58,045 nucleotides of DNA from Bacteroidota bacterium. GTDB lineage: Bacteria; Bacteroidota; Bacteroidia; B-17B0; Aurantibacillaceae. The stretch is taken from contig JAUXSA010000077.1 of the NCBI GenBank assembly GCA_030681615.1, positions 1-58,045 of the forward strand, in the 5' to 3' direction. Under the pieces are notes generated by a model. The model did no database searches, was not told the origin of the DNA, and was given only the letters and a program-made list of their open reading frames with translations. Shown here in pieces: positions 26,514-35,749 of this stretch (its first letter is position 1; every line of letters begins with the position of its first letter). A program made the translations under genes and the position numbers.

Positions 26514-27566
26514 TTATTGAGTAATTAACATGGTTTTAGAATCAAATATAACACCATCAAGAATTAAAGAATAAAAATAAATACCTTGCCCTAATTCATT
26601 AGCGGCAATTTTTATATCGCTTTCGTTTCTTGCTTCAATCAATATACTTTTCTTTTTATTTCCCTCTTTATCATAAATATATAAATTGGCTGTTTTAACT
26701 GTTGAAGGAATAAAAAACTTGATCTTAGTTTCGTTATTGAAAGGATTCGGCGCGTTTTGGTAAAGAATAGCATTAGAGCCCTGACCTATATTGCCCAAAG
26801 GATTAATGCTGTTTCCATTCTGAGAATTAATAGCTCCGTTTGAAGAATTACCGTTTGAACTATTAAGTGTTTGAACTTGTTGTTGTAAATCTTCTATCTT
26901 TTTATTTTGTTCTTTAAAGGCTTCTACTAATAAAGGGATTAATGCGGTATAATTTATGCTATAGTATCCCTTTTCATCTTTTTTTACCACTTCAGGAACA
27001 ACTTGTTCAAGATCCTGTGCAATAAAACCTAATGTTTTACCATCATCAAAATTATATGGTTTATATTCATCTTTATTATATTCATAATTAACACCACTTA
27101 ATTTTAATACTTTATTCAATGCGCCATCAATAATATTGATGTTTTTCTTAAAGCGTTTATCGGAGTTAACCCAAGTTCCACCTGATGTTACAGCAGAACC
27201 AAATACTTTTAATTTATATACTCCATTACTTATGTTCGCATATTGTGTGCCGCCAGCAGTAAACCCAATAACGTTAGCACTTGGATGAAACAAGCCGGTT
27301 TGATCTGCATTGAACCATGTGTATTCTGGATTGGTTGACCCTGAAAAATTATTATTACAGCGAATAAATGCTGCAGATGTTGGCCACCCACCAGTGCTGC
27401 TAAAAACAGCAGCGTCTCCAACAACTTGTAATTTTGAAATAGGATTAAGGGTGCCAACGCCCACGTGGCCATTGCTACTTTGCACTTTTAATTGTGCAGT
27501 AATTGTTTTTGTTAAACTTAATGCCAAAATGAAGCAACTATTTAAAATTATTTTATTTGTTTTCAT
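26514..27566 (-). CDS. Secreted tail-fibre-like protein with S74 autoprocessing domain and T9SS domain
   Basis: 350 residues. Signal peptide, then 'VGVGTLNPISKLQVVGD', a motif of Bacteroidota tail-fibre-like surface proteins. The S74 intramolecular chaperone follows with Ser135 and Lys140 in 'SDKRFKKNI' (the expected Ser-Lys dyad), 'GFIAQDLEQVVPE' and the trimeric coiled-coil 'LLVEAFKEQNKKIEDLQQQV'. The last 85 residues are a T9SS sorting domain ('LYQNAPNPFNNETKIKF'). S74 domains fold as trimers and cut themselves off, so placing a sorting domain after one is odd. It follows the GH16 gene by 27 bases and is probably cotranscribed. Confidence 0.85.
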   Translation of the reverse strand: MKTNKIILNSCFILALSLTKTITAQLKVQSSNGHVGVGTLNPISKLQVVGDAAVFSSTGGWPTSAAFIRCNNNFSGSTNPEYTWFNADQTGLFHPSANVIGFTAGGTQYANISNGVYKLKVFGSAVTSGGTWVNSDKRFKKNINIIDGALNKVLKLSGVNYEYNKDEYKPYNFDDGKTLGFIAQDLEQVVPEVVKKDEKGYYSINYTALIPLLVEAFKEQNKKIEDLQQQVQTLNSSNGNSSNGAINSQNGNSINPLGNIGQGSNAILYQNAPNPFNNETKIKFFIPSTVKTANLYIYDKEGNKKKSILIEARNESDIKIAANELGQGIYFYSLILDGVIFDSKTMLITQ

Positions 27567-27593
27567 ATTTCTTGTTTTTAAAATGATTAATTA

Positions 27594-28691
27594 TTAATAA
27601 CATCCAGTAGGTAGAATCGTAAATTCAGCGCCATTTATAGTAAAATCTCCATTAATGGTAACCCCTTCAGAGGCTCTTAAAGTAATATTGCCTGAAGTTA
27701 AATTTGTGGAATTACCCACATTGAAGTTTATCGTTTTTTTTACTTTATAATCATACGTACTACTATTAAAAGGTGTAGTAAAAAACACGTTCGCAGTACT
27801 ACAATCACTTGTCATTTTTATTTGAGATACACTTACGTAATCTACATACATATATCCTGGAAAGGTGTTTGGGGTTACGTGGTTTTCCCCTTGTCCGCTA
27901 AAACCAACATCTAACCAAATTTTCATAGGATGATCAGGTGTTAGTGCATCTTCCTTTATTCTAATTGGCTTATCATCATAGTATATTACAACATGCCCCG
28001 GCATCCATTCAATTCCATACTTATGGTATGAATACTCCAGAGGTATTGTGGGTAAATAGGAATTTCCATCTGTAATTGCTGTGCAGGCGGAGGGATACCT
28101 TTTGTAAAAAAAATTTGTATTAAGGTCATGTTGAGTTGAAGGGTGGGTACCGATCTCTATATCAATTTCATCATGAAACATTGTTGTGGTCGGACAGGTA
28201 TCTGCAGCATTAAAAAGCCAAAAAGCAGGCATATAATTATTACCTGTACACGCAAAGTTAATCCTTGCTTCAAAATAACCATAAGAATAAGCAGTCTTTG
28301 AAGATATCATTCCAGAGCTTATTGGAACAGAATGGATATTATCATTTAACGCACTTAATTCTAAAACCGATCCGCCATGACCTGTACTAATTATATTCAC
28401 TCTTTCCGGATAAAAGCCAAAATCCTGATTATCCCAGCCAACAGATCCAGTATTAGCTACGTCCCAAATCGTTAAATTTAATGATGGTGCTGGAAATCCA
28501 TCAAAAAGGTAAGGAGCATTCCATGCCGGATCGTCAGCCGGTGATTGACTTTTCAAATTGAATGCAGCTAAAATAAACAGAATTGAAAATATTCTGTGTT
28601 TTATTTTATTGCCCGGTTCTTTCCAAATAATTATTGAATGCTCCTTACTATCAAAAGCCATTCCGTTTTTAAGGGTCTTTTGTTTTTTCAT
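27594..28691 (-). CDS. Secreted glycoside hydrolase family 16 protein
   Basis: 365 residues. An unusually long N-terminal tail precedes a hydrophobic signal segment ('RIFSILFILAAFNL'). The GH16 active site is 'HDEIDIEIG' with Glu175, Asp177 and Glu179 (nucleophile, helper, acid/base). Other marks are 'YGYFEARINF' and 'GIEWMPGHVVIYYDDKPI'. Family members cut beta-1,3/1,4-glucans, agar, carrageenan or laminarin; the substrate cannot be read here. The last ~35 residues ('NITLRASEGVTINGDF') form a repeat-stack ending known from Bacteroidota surface proteins instead of a standard sorting domain. First gene of a two-gene operon; its upstream region is duplicated at 32808-33000. Confidence 0.87.
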   Translation of the reverse strand: MKKQKTLKNGMAFDSKEHSIIIWKEPGNKIKHRIFSILFILAAFNLKSQSPADDPAWNAPYLFDGFPAPSLNLTIWDVANTGSVGWDNQDFGFYPERVNIISTGHGGSVLELSALNDNIHSVPISSGMISSKTAYSYGYFEARINFACTGNNYMPAFWLFNAADTCPTTTMFHDEIDIEIGTHPSTQHDLNTNFFYKRYPSACTAITDGNSYLPTIPLEYSYHKYGIEWMPGHVVIYYDDKPIRIKEDALTPDHPMKIWLDVGFSGQGENHVTPNTFPGYMYVDYVSVSQIKMTSDCSTANVFFTTPFNSSTYDYKVKKTINFNVGNSTNLTSGNITLRASEGVTINGDFTINGAEFTILPTGCY

Positions 28692-28865
28692 AATATGATT
28701 TTTGATTTACAACACAAAACTAAATTATTAAACCCGGGATTGTTTTTACCAGAATGCAGTTAACCCCAATTTTTATACAAGTGGTTTGATTTTTGAGTGG
28801 TTAATTTTTTTAAATTTCCTAAATGCATTTAATTACGGCAAACAGACAACCGTTATTTTGTTTTT
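28692..28865 (-). promoter_or_regulatory. Upstream region of the GH16 operon (copy A of a duplicated leader)
   Basis: Holds -7 box TAGTTTTG (minus strand, 28715-28722). Upstream of it lies a 21-base-spaced pair GCAGTTAAC (28756-28764) and ACAAGTGGT (28777-28785). The tract from 28692 to about 28861 aligns over its length with 32808-33000. See copy B. Confidence 0.55.
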
Positions 28866-29422
28866 TTGAGTATGTTAGAATATGGTATAAAATGGAAAAA
28901 TTTTAATCTTGTATTTACAACTGCTCACCGGGAACATGCCTTAAAAGCACTAAAAATTAATGCCAATGATTATTTGCTAAAACCAATAGATCATAAAGAA
29001 TTACAATTTGCAGTAAATAAAATAAAACAGCATGTTGCAAATAATGAAGTTACTAAAAATGAATTTGATTATACTAAGCTCATAAATACTATCAATCAAT
29101 ATCAGCGAAAAAAGATCGTCATTAATTCAAAAGCCGGTGTTGAATCAATAGATCTTCCTGAAATTATTTCCATTGAAGCGCTTTCAAATTACACGCAAAT
29201 TTCATTAAACAACTCCCGCTCTATTTTAACTTCAAAGATTTTGAGGTGCAGCTTTGTAATGGCGATCAAAATTTTATGCGTGTGCATAATTCGTATGTTA
29301 TCAATCTGCATAAAGTTCTTCGTTACTTAAAAGAAGAAGAAGCTATAATACTGGTAAATAACCAAAAAATTCCGTTAGCTAAAAGTAGAAAAGATGCTTT
29401 TTTTGAGTGGTTGAATTTGTAA
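28866..29422 (+). pseudogene. Truncated and frameshifted LytTR response regulator (decayed copy of the 37246 gene)
   Basis: The reading starts inside the receiver domain ('KNFNLVFTTAHREHALKALK', compare 'KNFHLIFTTAHQEYGLKALK' in the intact gene), so about 70 N-terminal residues with the phospho-acceptor Asp are missing. LytTR follows ('KKIVINSKAGVESIDL') until the frame breaks near 29240; in another frame the tail 'RVHNSYVINLHKVLRYLK' and 'NNQKIPLAKSRKDAFFEW' continues to TAA at 29420-29422. The intact tail ends 'FLKWLEL'. It sits directly beside the duplicated leader, so a deletion probably removed a sensor kinase and half of this gene. Confidence 0.9.
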
Positions 29423-29431
29423 ATAAAATAA

Positions 29432-29466
29432 AAAAAGCCCCTTTGCGAAATGCAGAGGGGCTTTTT
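29432..29466. terminator. Bidirectional intrinsic terminator
   Basis: Stem AAAAAGCCCCTTTGC / GCAGAGGGGCTTTTT (29432-29446 and 29452-29466) with one G-U pair and a five-base loop. It separates the decayed regulator from the convergent M43 protease. Confidence 0.88.
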
Positions 29467-29487
29467 GGTTTTAATTACTTAAAGCAT

Positions 29488-31554
29488 TTATTGTTTAATG
29501 ATTTTTTTAGTTATTACTTTATCTGTATAATTTAGTTTTACTAAATATAAACCTGAAGATTGATTCTGGATACTTACCTCCGTTGTCATACTAGGATTTT
29601 CGATTATTTGCATGGTTACACCAATAGCATTTTGAATTTCAATTGATTTTAAAACTCCTTCACGCTCATCATTTATAATTGTAAAATTGCCGTTGTTAGG
29701 ATTGGGAATAATGCTTATAGCATCCACTTTTTTCTGTAAACCCGATCCGTTTACGCTAATGTCGGGAAAAATAGAAATAGAATTAATTTCATTATTTTTT
29801 GCTGCTTTTTGGGAATTATTAGTTAATCTAAATCCTCCAATTGTATTACAATCAAAACTACCAATATAATAGCTTCCAGATGTAAGTGCGCTATTTGATA
29901 AAATCTCAATGCCGTTTTTGGCCACTACTTTAATATTTGAATTAACATTAACGTTATTTAAGCTCAAATCATCAGCATACTGGTTATCTGTAATAGTTTT
30001 ATTTGAAATAGTTACAATGCTTTTAAATACTTTTATATAACCACTGTAGTTACGAAAATATTCTCCAGCGATTTTGATTTTGTAGTACTTACCATCAACT
30101 ATTGAGCCCCCTATTTGTGGCAAATATGAATACAAATTAAAAGATTGCCCAAAATCCTGCGGAACGTCAACCCAATCCGCATGTTCAGTATTAGAAATCA
30201 AGTTTTTATTTTCGTCACATTCTTGAATTGAAATAAAAAGGCGATCATACTTACATTTATAATCATTATGCAAGGGTCGATATGCACAAGCATAAGCATA
30301 GGGTAGTCCTTGAGATGTGTTCCTTGTAATAGTTACTACGTCCCAATAGTAAGCTGTACAAGTATTTGGATAGTAAAAAGGAGAAATTGTAATATTTCCA
30401 CTATTACAAACATTAATAATTTTACCAGTGTTTATACTTTGACCATTAATTTTAAATTGTAGTACGTTACACCATGTTGTACCTATACATTGCGGGCATG
30501 AACCGCCGCAATCTATACCAGTTTCGTCCCCATTTTGAATCTGATCGTTACAAGCGGCTGGACATATAGCATTTGAATTAAGAATTCCTGATCTAAGATT
30601 TGTTAAGGTTAATCGCAATCGTACTTTTTGTTGTAAAGTAAAAATTGTTCTACAACTTTCTGGAGAATCATCCATATGATTTTCAATTTGGCGGTGATTA
30701 GACACGCCATCTAAAATGTTTTTTGCTAAACATTGATCTTCAGTTAGTATAGGATCACACGATGTAATATTGACTGCTGAACCAGAACACCATGGTGTAT
30801 CTTTGCAAAAATCATCGTTGCTAGAATCATCACAATCGGAACCATCGTCTCCAAACGTATGCCTAAGATTCATCCAATGACCTATTTCGTGAGCCAATAA
30901 TTTAGTACTAAAATTATTATAATCACAAACAACACCATCACGATATTTATTGGTTGTGCTGTTAAGATACAATGCTGGTTCGCTACCCCATGCTTTTTTA
31001 TTTTCTGTAGACGAGATGTTGCAAATCCACAGATTGAGATATTTTGAAGCATTCCAATTTGACAATGCTTTAAAAGTGGCATCATCTGTTTTGGCATAAG
31101 GGCCATAAGAACCGTTTATTACGTTTATTCCAGTAGAGGCATTTCCAGATGGATCTTTGGTCGCCAAACAGAACTCTATTTGCATATCTACCCCTAAGCT
31201 ATTGTTAGAAGTGTTTCTAAAAAGATCAGTCAATTCGGTTATTTTCTGTTGAACCGCAAATGGGCTGATATTACTAACAACATCGTTTCCAATTAGATGC
31301 ACAACAATCGGAATTTTAAGAATAGTATATGAAGCATCGGCTGTCCTTGCAAAGAAAGAATCTGGATGAATAATTGAAATCGAATCAAGCAACATGGTCT
31401 CATTTGCTTGTTTTCTAACGACATAGTTAGCATCTAATATATTCATTTCAGACTCAAAATAATAAGATCCACAATTATTAGTTTGTGCATCTATACTACC
31501 TGAATAAAACATCAGACAACCCAACAAGATTAATATATTGTATTTGGTTTTCAT
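29488..31554 (-). CDS. Secreted M43-type metalloprotease with T9SS domain
   Basis: 688 residues. Signal peptide 'MKTKYNILILLGCLMFYSGS'. The zincin site is His222-Glu223-xx-His226-xxxxx-His232 in 'HEIGHWMNLRHTFG', with Met-turn region beyond, typical of pappalysin-like (M43) proteases. 'NGDETGIDCGGSCPQC' is a Cys motif seen in Bacteroidota surface proteins. A beta domain with 'KVVAKNGIEILSNSALTSGS' and the sorting domain 'AISIIPNPNNGNFTI' close the chain. It is 23 bases after the tail-fibre-like gene, so they are one operon. Confidence 0.88.
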   Translation of the reverse strand: MKTKYNILILLGCLMFYSGSIDAQTNNCGSYYFESEMNILDANYVVRKQANETMLLDSISIIHPDSFFARTADASYTILKIPIVVHLIGNDVVSNISPFAVQQKITELTDLFRNTSNNSLGVDMQIEFCLATKDPSGNASTGINVINGSYGPYAKTDDATFKALSNWNASKYLNLWICNISSTENKKAWGSEPALYLNSTTNKYRDGVVCDYNNFSTKLLAHEIGHWMNLRHTFGDDGSDCDDSSNDDFCKDTPWCSGSAVNITSCDPILTEDQCLAKNILDGVSNHRQIENHMDDSPESCRTIFTLQQKVRLRLTLTNLRSGILNSNAICPAACNDQIQNGDETGIDCGGSCPQCIGTTWCNVLQFKINGQSINTGKIINVCNSGNITISPFYYPNTCTAYYWDVVTITRNTSQGLPYAYACAYRPLHNDYKCKYDRLFISIQECDENKNLISNTEHADWVDVPQDFGQSFNLYSYLPQIGGSIVDGKYYKIKIAGEYFRNYSGYIKVFKSIVTISNKTITDNQYADDLSLNNVNVNSNIKVVAKNGIEILSNSALTSGSYYIGSFDCNTIGGFRLTNNSQKAAKNNEINSISIFPDISVNGSGLQKKVDAISIIPNPNNGNFTIINDEREGVLKSIEIQNAIGVTMQIIENPSMTTEVSIQNQSSGLYLVKLNYTDKVITKKIIKQ

Positions 31555-31577
31555 TGGCTTTAATTTTAATTAATCTA

Positions 31578-32807
31578 TTATTTACCTTTATTTTTCAACT
31601 CATCAATTTGTCTTTGCTGTTCAACCATATGTATGGTTAACTCCTCTACCTTTTTTAATAAAATTATATTCATTTCCGCAATATCCAAACCATTTTCATC
31701 TACCTCTTTCGCACTTGGCACATCTGGCAAATGTTTGTTTGCTTTATAGTATTTCTCTACTTCATATAAGCTTTGTAATTTATAATCATTAGCAAAAACA
31801 TAATCCGGTAGCCAGTTTGGTGATCCAGGAGCAGTTATATAAAGTGATTGAGCCACCATTTTTCCTGCAACTGCAAAAGAAAAATCCGTGTGAGGGCTTT
31901 GCGGTTTTGTATTACCAATCCATACCTGTGGTTGTGCACTTCCTTGTAATCCAAAATTCATTATGTTTACCGGTGTCGGCGAATTTATGTTGCAAGCAAT
32001 GTGGCCAACAGCAGCATTATCTATTCCAAAATTATAAGAAGATAAAGAATTACAAACCCATACTTTTGATGCGTTTGTTGTTGGCGTAGTAACTCTTAGT
32101 TCAGCTAAGCCAGGGCTGCTAATAACAGTTTTACCATCACCATACACAGCAAACACATCAGCTGCCGTTGGATTAGTGCCATTAATAACGCTAATAGCTT
32201 TGTCTGTTGTAGTTACCTGCCCAAGTGTTAGAACGCTTGCGCTTGCGTTGTAAGTAATGCCCGAAAAATTTCCAATATAGGTGCATCCGTTTCCAAAGAC
32301 CTTATACCTGGTTGTACCAACCGGATTACCACTAACGCCCATCTCTATAGCTGAACTTCCTACAGAAAAAGCGCTAAGTTTTAGATCGCCATTTACATCT
32401 AATTTAGCAACTGGTGTGGTGTTTCCAATGCCGATATTTCCATCGGCACCTTTAATAAAAAAACGACTATTAACACCATCATAAATTGAAAAATTTCCTA
32501 CCCCATGATTGTTGCCAGCACCAAGAGAGTTTAAAGTCCATTGCTTGCCCCCCGAAGTAGTATTATTTAATAATAGTGCGGCTGAACCAGATGTTGTTTG
32601 TGTTATTCTTAAGCCATCATCTGATCCAGCAGTTAAAATTTCCATTTTATTTGCAGGAGTGGTAGTTCCAATTCCAACACGGCCAGCACGATATGTATTT
32701 CCGCTCGGAATTAAATTATCAGTTGAAGATGTTGAGCCGGCCCAGGTTTGTGCGTCTGCCATTCCAGCTAAAGCTAAAAAGCTTCCTAAAATTATTTGTT
32801 TTTTCAT
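31578..32807 (-). CDS. Secreted tail-fibre-like surface protein
   Basis: 409 residues. Signal peptide 'MKKQIILGSFLALAGMADAQ', then 'RAGRVGIGTTTPANKMEILT' and 'NIGIGNTTPVAKLDVNGDLK', the repeat units of these proteins, rich in Gly, Thr and Asn. The C-terminus has 'YKLQSLYEVEKYYKANKHLP' and 'LLKKVEELTIHMVEQQRQID', a trimerising coiled-coil. No sorting domain is present, unlike its neighbours. It leads an operon with the M43 protease (23 bases downstream), behind copy B of the duplicated leader. Confidence 0.8.
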   Translation of the reverse strand: MKKQIILGSFLALAGMADAQTWAGSTSSTDNLIPSGNTYRAGRVGIGTTTPANKMEILTAGSDDGLRITQTTSGSAALLLNNTTSGGKQWTLNSLGAGNNHGVGNFSIYDGVNSRFFIKGADGNIGIGNTTPVAKLDVNGDLKLSAFSVGSSAIEMGVSGNPVGTTRYKVFGNGCTYIGNFSGITYNASASVLTLGQVTTTDKAISVINGTNPTAADVFAVYGDGKTVISSPGLAELRVTTPTTNASKVWVCNSLSSYNFGIDNAAVGHIACNINSPTPVNIMNFGLQGSAQPQVWIGNTKPQSPHTDFSFAVAGKMVAQSLYITAPGSPNWLPDYVFANDYKLQSLYEVEKYYKANKHLPDVPSAKEVDENGLDIAEMNIILLKKVEELTIHMVEQQRQIDELKNKGK

Positions 32808-33000
32808 AATGTGATTTTTGATTTATGATACAAAACTAAATTATTAAACCCCGGATTGTTTTTACTTGAGTGTAGTTAACCCTAACTTTTATACAAATGG
32901 TTTAATTTTTGAGCGCTTGAATTTTTAGATATCAATGCGTGTGTTTCTAAATGCATTTAACACGTAGATAATATACGGCAAACAGGTAACCGTTATAATT
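32808..33000 (-). promoter_or_regulatory. Upstream region of the tail-fibre/M43 operon (copy B of the duplicated leader)
   Basis: Holds -7 box TAGTTTTG (minus strand, 32831-32838) and the pair GTAGTTAAC (32872-32880) and ACAAATGGT (32893-32901), again 21 bases apart and at the same distance from the box as in copy A. Alignable with 28692-28861. Confidence 0.55.
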
Positions 33001-33041
33001 TTTTATTCTTTCAGAAATTTAATTGGCAGGAAATTATATAA

Positions 33042-33074
33042 AAAAAGGCCGCTGAAAAATTCAGCGGCCTTTTT
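33042..33074. terminator. Bidirectional intrinsic terminator
   Basis: Stem AAAAAGGCCGCTGA / TCAGCGGCCTTTTT with a five-base loop, ending the LamG/Ig protein gene that reads in from the right. Confidence 0.88.
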
Positions 33075-33095
33075 ACCTATTAACTAACCAAAAAT

Positions 33096-35594
33096 TTATT
33101 CTTTTATTATCTTTTTAATAACAGTGTTGTTATCTACTTTTAATTTTACAAAATAAACACCTGCTTTTTGTTCACTCAGATCGATCTCTGTTTTATTGTC
33201 AGCAGCTTTTATTTTAAATATTAATCCACCTAACAAATTCATCACTTCAATGTCATCGTTTTCTTTAGTACCTTTTATCAAAACCAAACCGTTTGTTGGA
33301 TTTGGGTAAACAGTAATTTCATTGTTCAGGTTATTAGTTTGAATGCCCGTACATAATGACAAGTTTTGCGTTAGAGTTGCCGTATTGCTGCAGCCGGTTG
33401 CGGCATTGGTTCCGGTAACAGTATATGTAGTTGTAACCATTGGATTAACTACAATTGCCGCACCTGTTGCTGATGTGTTCCATAAATAACTTGTTGCGCC
33501 ATTTGCCGTTAATGTCACAGGATTGCCAGGGCAAATTAAACTGTTTGAACTGCTTGTTGTTAAAGATGGAAGCGCAGAAACGTTTTGTGTTAATGAGGCC
33601 GTAATAGTGCAGCCCGTTGCAGCGTTTGTTCCAAAAACAGTATAAATAGTAGTTACCGTTGGACTAACAACAATAACAGAGTTTGTTGCAGATGTATTCC
33701 AAAAATAACTTGTAGAATTACCGTTTACAGTTAAGGTGGCAGAACTTCCTGCACATAACACACTGTTTGAACTTACAACGGATGCAACAGGAGAAGAAAC
33801 AGATTGAGTAACAACTGCTACTGCTGTGCAACCTGTAACCGCACTTGTTCCCAAAACAGTATATGTTGTTGTTACCGTTGGAGTAACTACAATTGCCGCA
33901 CCAGTTGCCGATGTATTCCATAAATAATTCGTGGCGCCATTCACCGTTAGTGTGGCAGGATTGCCGGGACATATTAAATTATTTGAACTTGCAGTGGTTA
34001 AAGATAATGTGGAAACATTTTGCATTATGGATGCTGTAGCCGTACAACCCGTTACAGCATTTGTTCCAAAAACCGTATAACTAGTTGTTACCGTTGGATT
34101 AACAACGATTACTGAACCGGTTGCAGCAGTATTCCAAAAATAACTCGTTCCACTACCATATACGGTTAAAGTTACTGCATTACCCGGACATGATAAACTA
34201 TTTGAACTTCCCATAGAAACAATTGGAGTAGAAACGTTTTGAATAACAACGGCAGCAGCAGTACAACCACTTACAGCGTTTGTGCCAAAAACAGTATATG
34301 TAGTTGTAACTGTTGGATTAACTACGATTGATGGACTGGTGGCAGAAGTGTTCCATAAATAGTTTGTTCCTCCATTTACTGTTAACGTTGCAGCGTTGCC
34401 AGGACATATTATACTGTTAGAACTACTCGTTGTTAAATTGAACGGCGACACACTCTGTGTAATTACGGCACTGGCAGTGCATCCGGTTAATGCATTGGTT
34501 CCATACACAGTATACGTAGTTGTAACTGTTGGACTCACAACAAGCACCGGGCCGGTTGCAGATGTATTCCAACCATAATTCGACGCGTTTCCGGTTGCTG
34601 TTAATGTTGCCGAACTACCAGAACAAATTAAAGTGTTTGAAGTAGAGACTAATACATCTAAAGCAGAAACGTTTTGTGTTATAGCCGCTGTATAAGAACA
34701 GCCAGTAACTGTACTTGTTGCATTTACAGTATATACAGTGGTAACTGTTGGGCTAACCACAATAACCGAAGATGTTGCGGCCGTATTCCATAAATAATTT
34801 GATGCGCCGCCAAGGGCGGTTAAAGTAGCAGAACTGCCAGAACAAAGTGTATTTGTTGATGTGCTTATTAAACCCGTGCCTGAGCCGGCAGTATATAATT
34901 GCTGTATCTCGCAAGGAGTTATTACACGGTTCCAGATCCCAATATCATCTAACCCGCCGTTAAACCATCTAAATGTGGGAATAGCTGCACCAAAAATCAA
35001 AGCGTTTGTAGAATTACAAATAGTTCCCGGTACAGATGTTGTGCCTGATAGTACACCATTTATGTAGATCGCATGATAGGAAAGTGCAGCGTTGCTAACA
35101 AACACAATATGTTTCCAAACATTCAGATCTGCATTAGTTAAGTTTTGCGGCGCGTAAAAGGCGGCCACATTATTATTATTTGTTGCCGAAGCAATCGAAT
35201 TACTTACCAACGCTAAGGCATATGTATCTGAGTTGCCACCACAATTAAGGTTATAAAACCATTTTGATACAAAAGTTTGAATACCGGAAAATTGATTCAT
35301 CTTAACCCAAACAGAAATACTCATGTCGTTAAAGCCTGATAAAGTAGGGTTATTTGGCACACTAATGTAATCGGAAGTTCCATTAAAATTGTAAGCCGAA
35401 TTTGGGCTACTAAATCTATCAGAAGTAAGTAACGCACCAGATACGAACCCATTATTTAAGTTTACACTTTGATCATTTGCGTTTCCTGTAAAAGGCCAAT
35501 AGCCCACTAAGCCGTTTGTTGGCACATAGCTCGGCACTTGTGCAAAAACAGTCATGCTCAAAAATAAGCTTAAACTTAAAAGTATCTTTTTCAT
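33096..35594 (-). CDS. Secreted LamG plus seven Ig-like repeat protein with T9SS domain
   Basis: 832 residues from the ATG at 35594, which begins the signal peptide 'MKKILLSLSLFLSMTVFAQ' (an ATG six codons earlier is less likely). Residues ~20-235 are a LamG/concanavalin-like domain ('GLVGYWPFTGNANDQS', 'GLDDIGIWNRVITPCEIQQL'). Then come seven repeats of about 70 residues built on 'YLWNTSATG...VVSPTVTT.YTV.GTNA.TGC', and a sorting domain 'ITVYPNPTNGLVLI'. It is probably a surface adhesin. The divergent sensor kinase gene next to it also carries a LamG domain. Confidence 0.9.
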   Translation of the reverse strand: MKKILLSLSLFLSMTVFAQVPSYVPTNGLVGYWPFTGNANDQSVNLNNGFVSGALLTSDRFSSPNSAYNFNGTSDYISVPNNPTLSGFNDMSISVWVKMNQFSGIQTFVSKWFYNLNCGGNSDTYALALVSNSIASATNNNNVAAFYAPQNLTNADLNVWKHIVFVSNAALSYHAIYINGVLSGTTSVPGTICNSTNALIFGAAIPTFRWFNGGLDDIGIWNRVITPCEIQQLYTAGSGTGLISTSTNTLCSGSSATLTALGGASNYLWNTAATSSVIVVSPTVTTVYTVNATSTVTGCSYTAAITQNVSALDVLVSTSNTLICSGSSATLTATGNASNYGWNTSATGPVLVVSPTVTTTYTVYGTNALTGCTASAVITQSVSPFNLTTSSSNSIICPGNAATLTVNGGTNYLWNTSATSPSIVVNPTVTTTYTVFGTNAVSGCTAAAVVIQNVSTPIVSMGSSNSLSCPGNAVTLTVYGSGTSYFWNTAATGSVIVVNPTVTTSYTVFGTNAVTGCTATASIMQNVSTLSLTTASSNNLICPGNPATLTVNGATNYLWNTSATGAAIVVTPTVTTTYTVLGTSAVTGCTAVAVVTQSVSSPVASVVSSNSVLCAGSSATLTVNGNSTSYFWNTSATNSVIVVSPTVTTIYTVFGTNAATGCTITASLTQNVSALPSLTTSSSNSLICPGNPVTLTANGATSYLWNTSATGAAIVVNPMVTTTYTVTGTNAATGCSNTATLTQNLSLCTGIQTNNLNNEITVYPNPTNGLVLIKGTKENDDIEVMNLLGGLIFKIKAADNKTEIDLSEQKAGVYFVKLKVDNNTVIKKIIKE
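33365..34880. repeat. Seven tandem Ig-like domain repeats (about 210 bp each)
   Basis: Internal to the LamG/Ig protein. Each unit has a Trp-Asn-Thr core ('WNTSATG') and 'PTVTT', and the copies differ at many positions, so the array is old but could still recombine. Confidence 0.85.
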
Positions 35595-35651
35595 ATTAAA
35601 TGGTTGAGGCATTAAATTTACTAAAAAACCACCTTCCTCTTGTTATAATAA

Positions 35652-35681
35652 GCGCTTGGGCCTTATACTCTTATAAGTGGT
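35652..35681. promoter_or_regulatory. Possible third LytTR-like direct-repeat pair between adhesin and sensor genes
   Basis: GCGCTTGGG (35652-35660) and ATAAGTGGT (35673-35681), 21 bases apart, in the divergent region between the LamG/Ig protein and the LytS-like kinase. The second half resembles ACAAGTGGT and ACAAATGGT of the two duplicated leaders; the first half fits poorly. Confidence 0.35.
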
Positions 35682-35749
35682 CGCTTTTGTGAGTGATTAA
35701 ACTCCTTAAAGTATACGAATTGTTATATAAATTGGTATTATTGCATTGA

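Noticed and set aside
33365-34880. Regular repeats looked at as a CRISPR array
   Set aside because: Units are about 210 bp, diverged, open in one frame and encode Ig-like domains.
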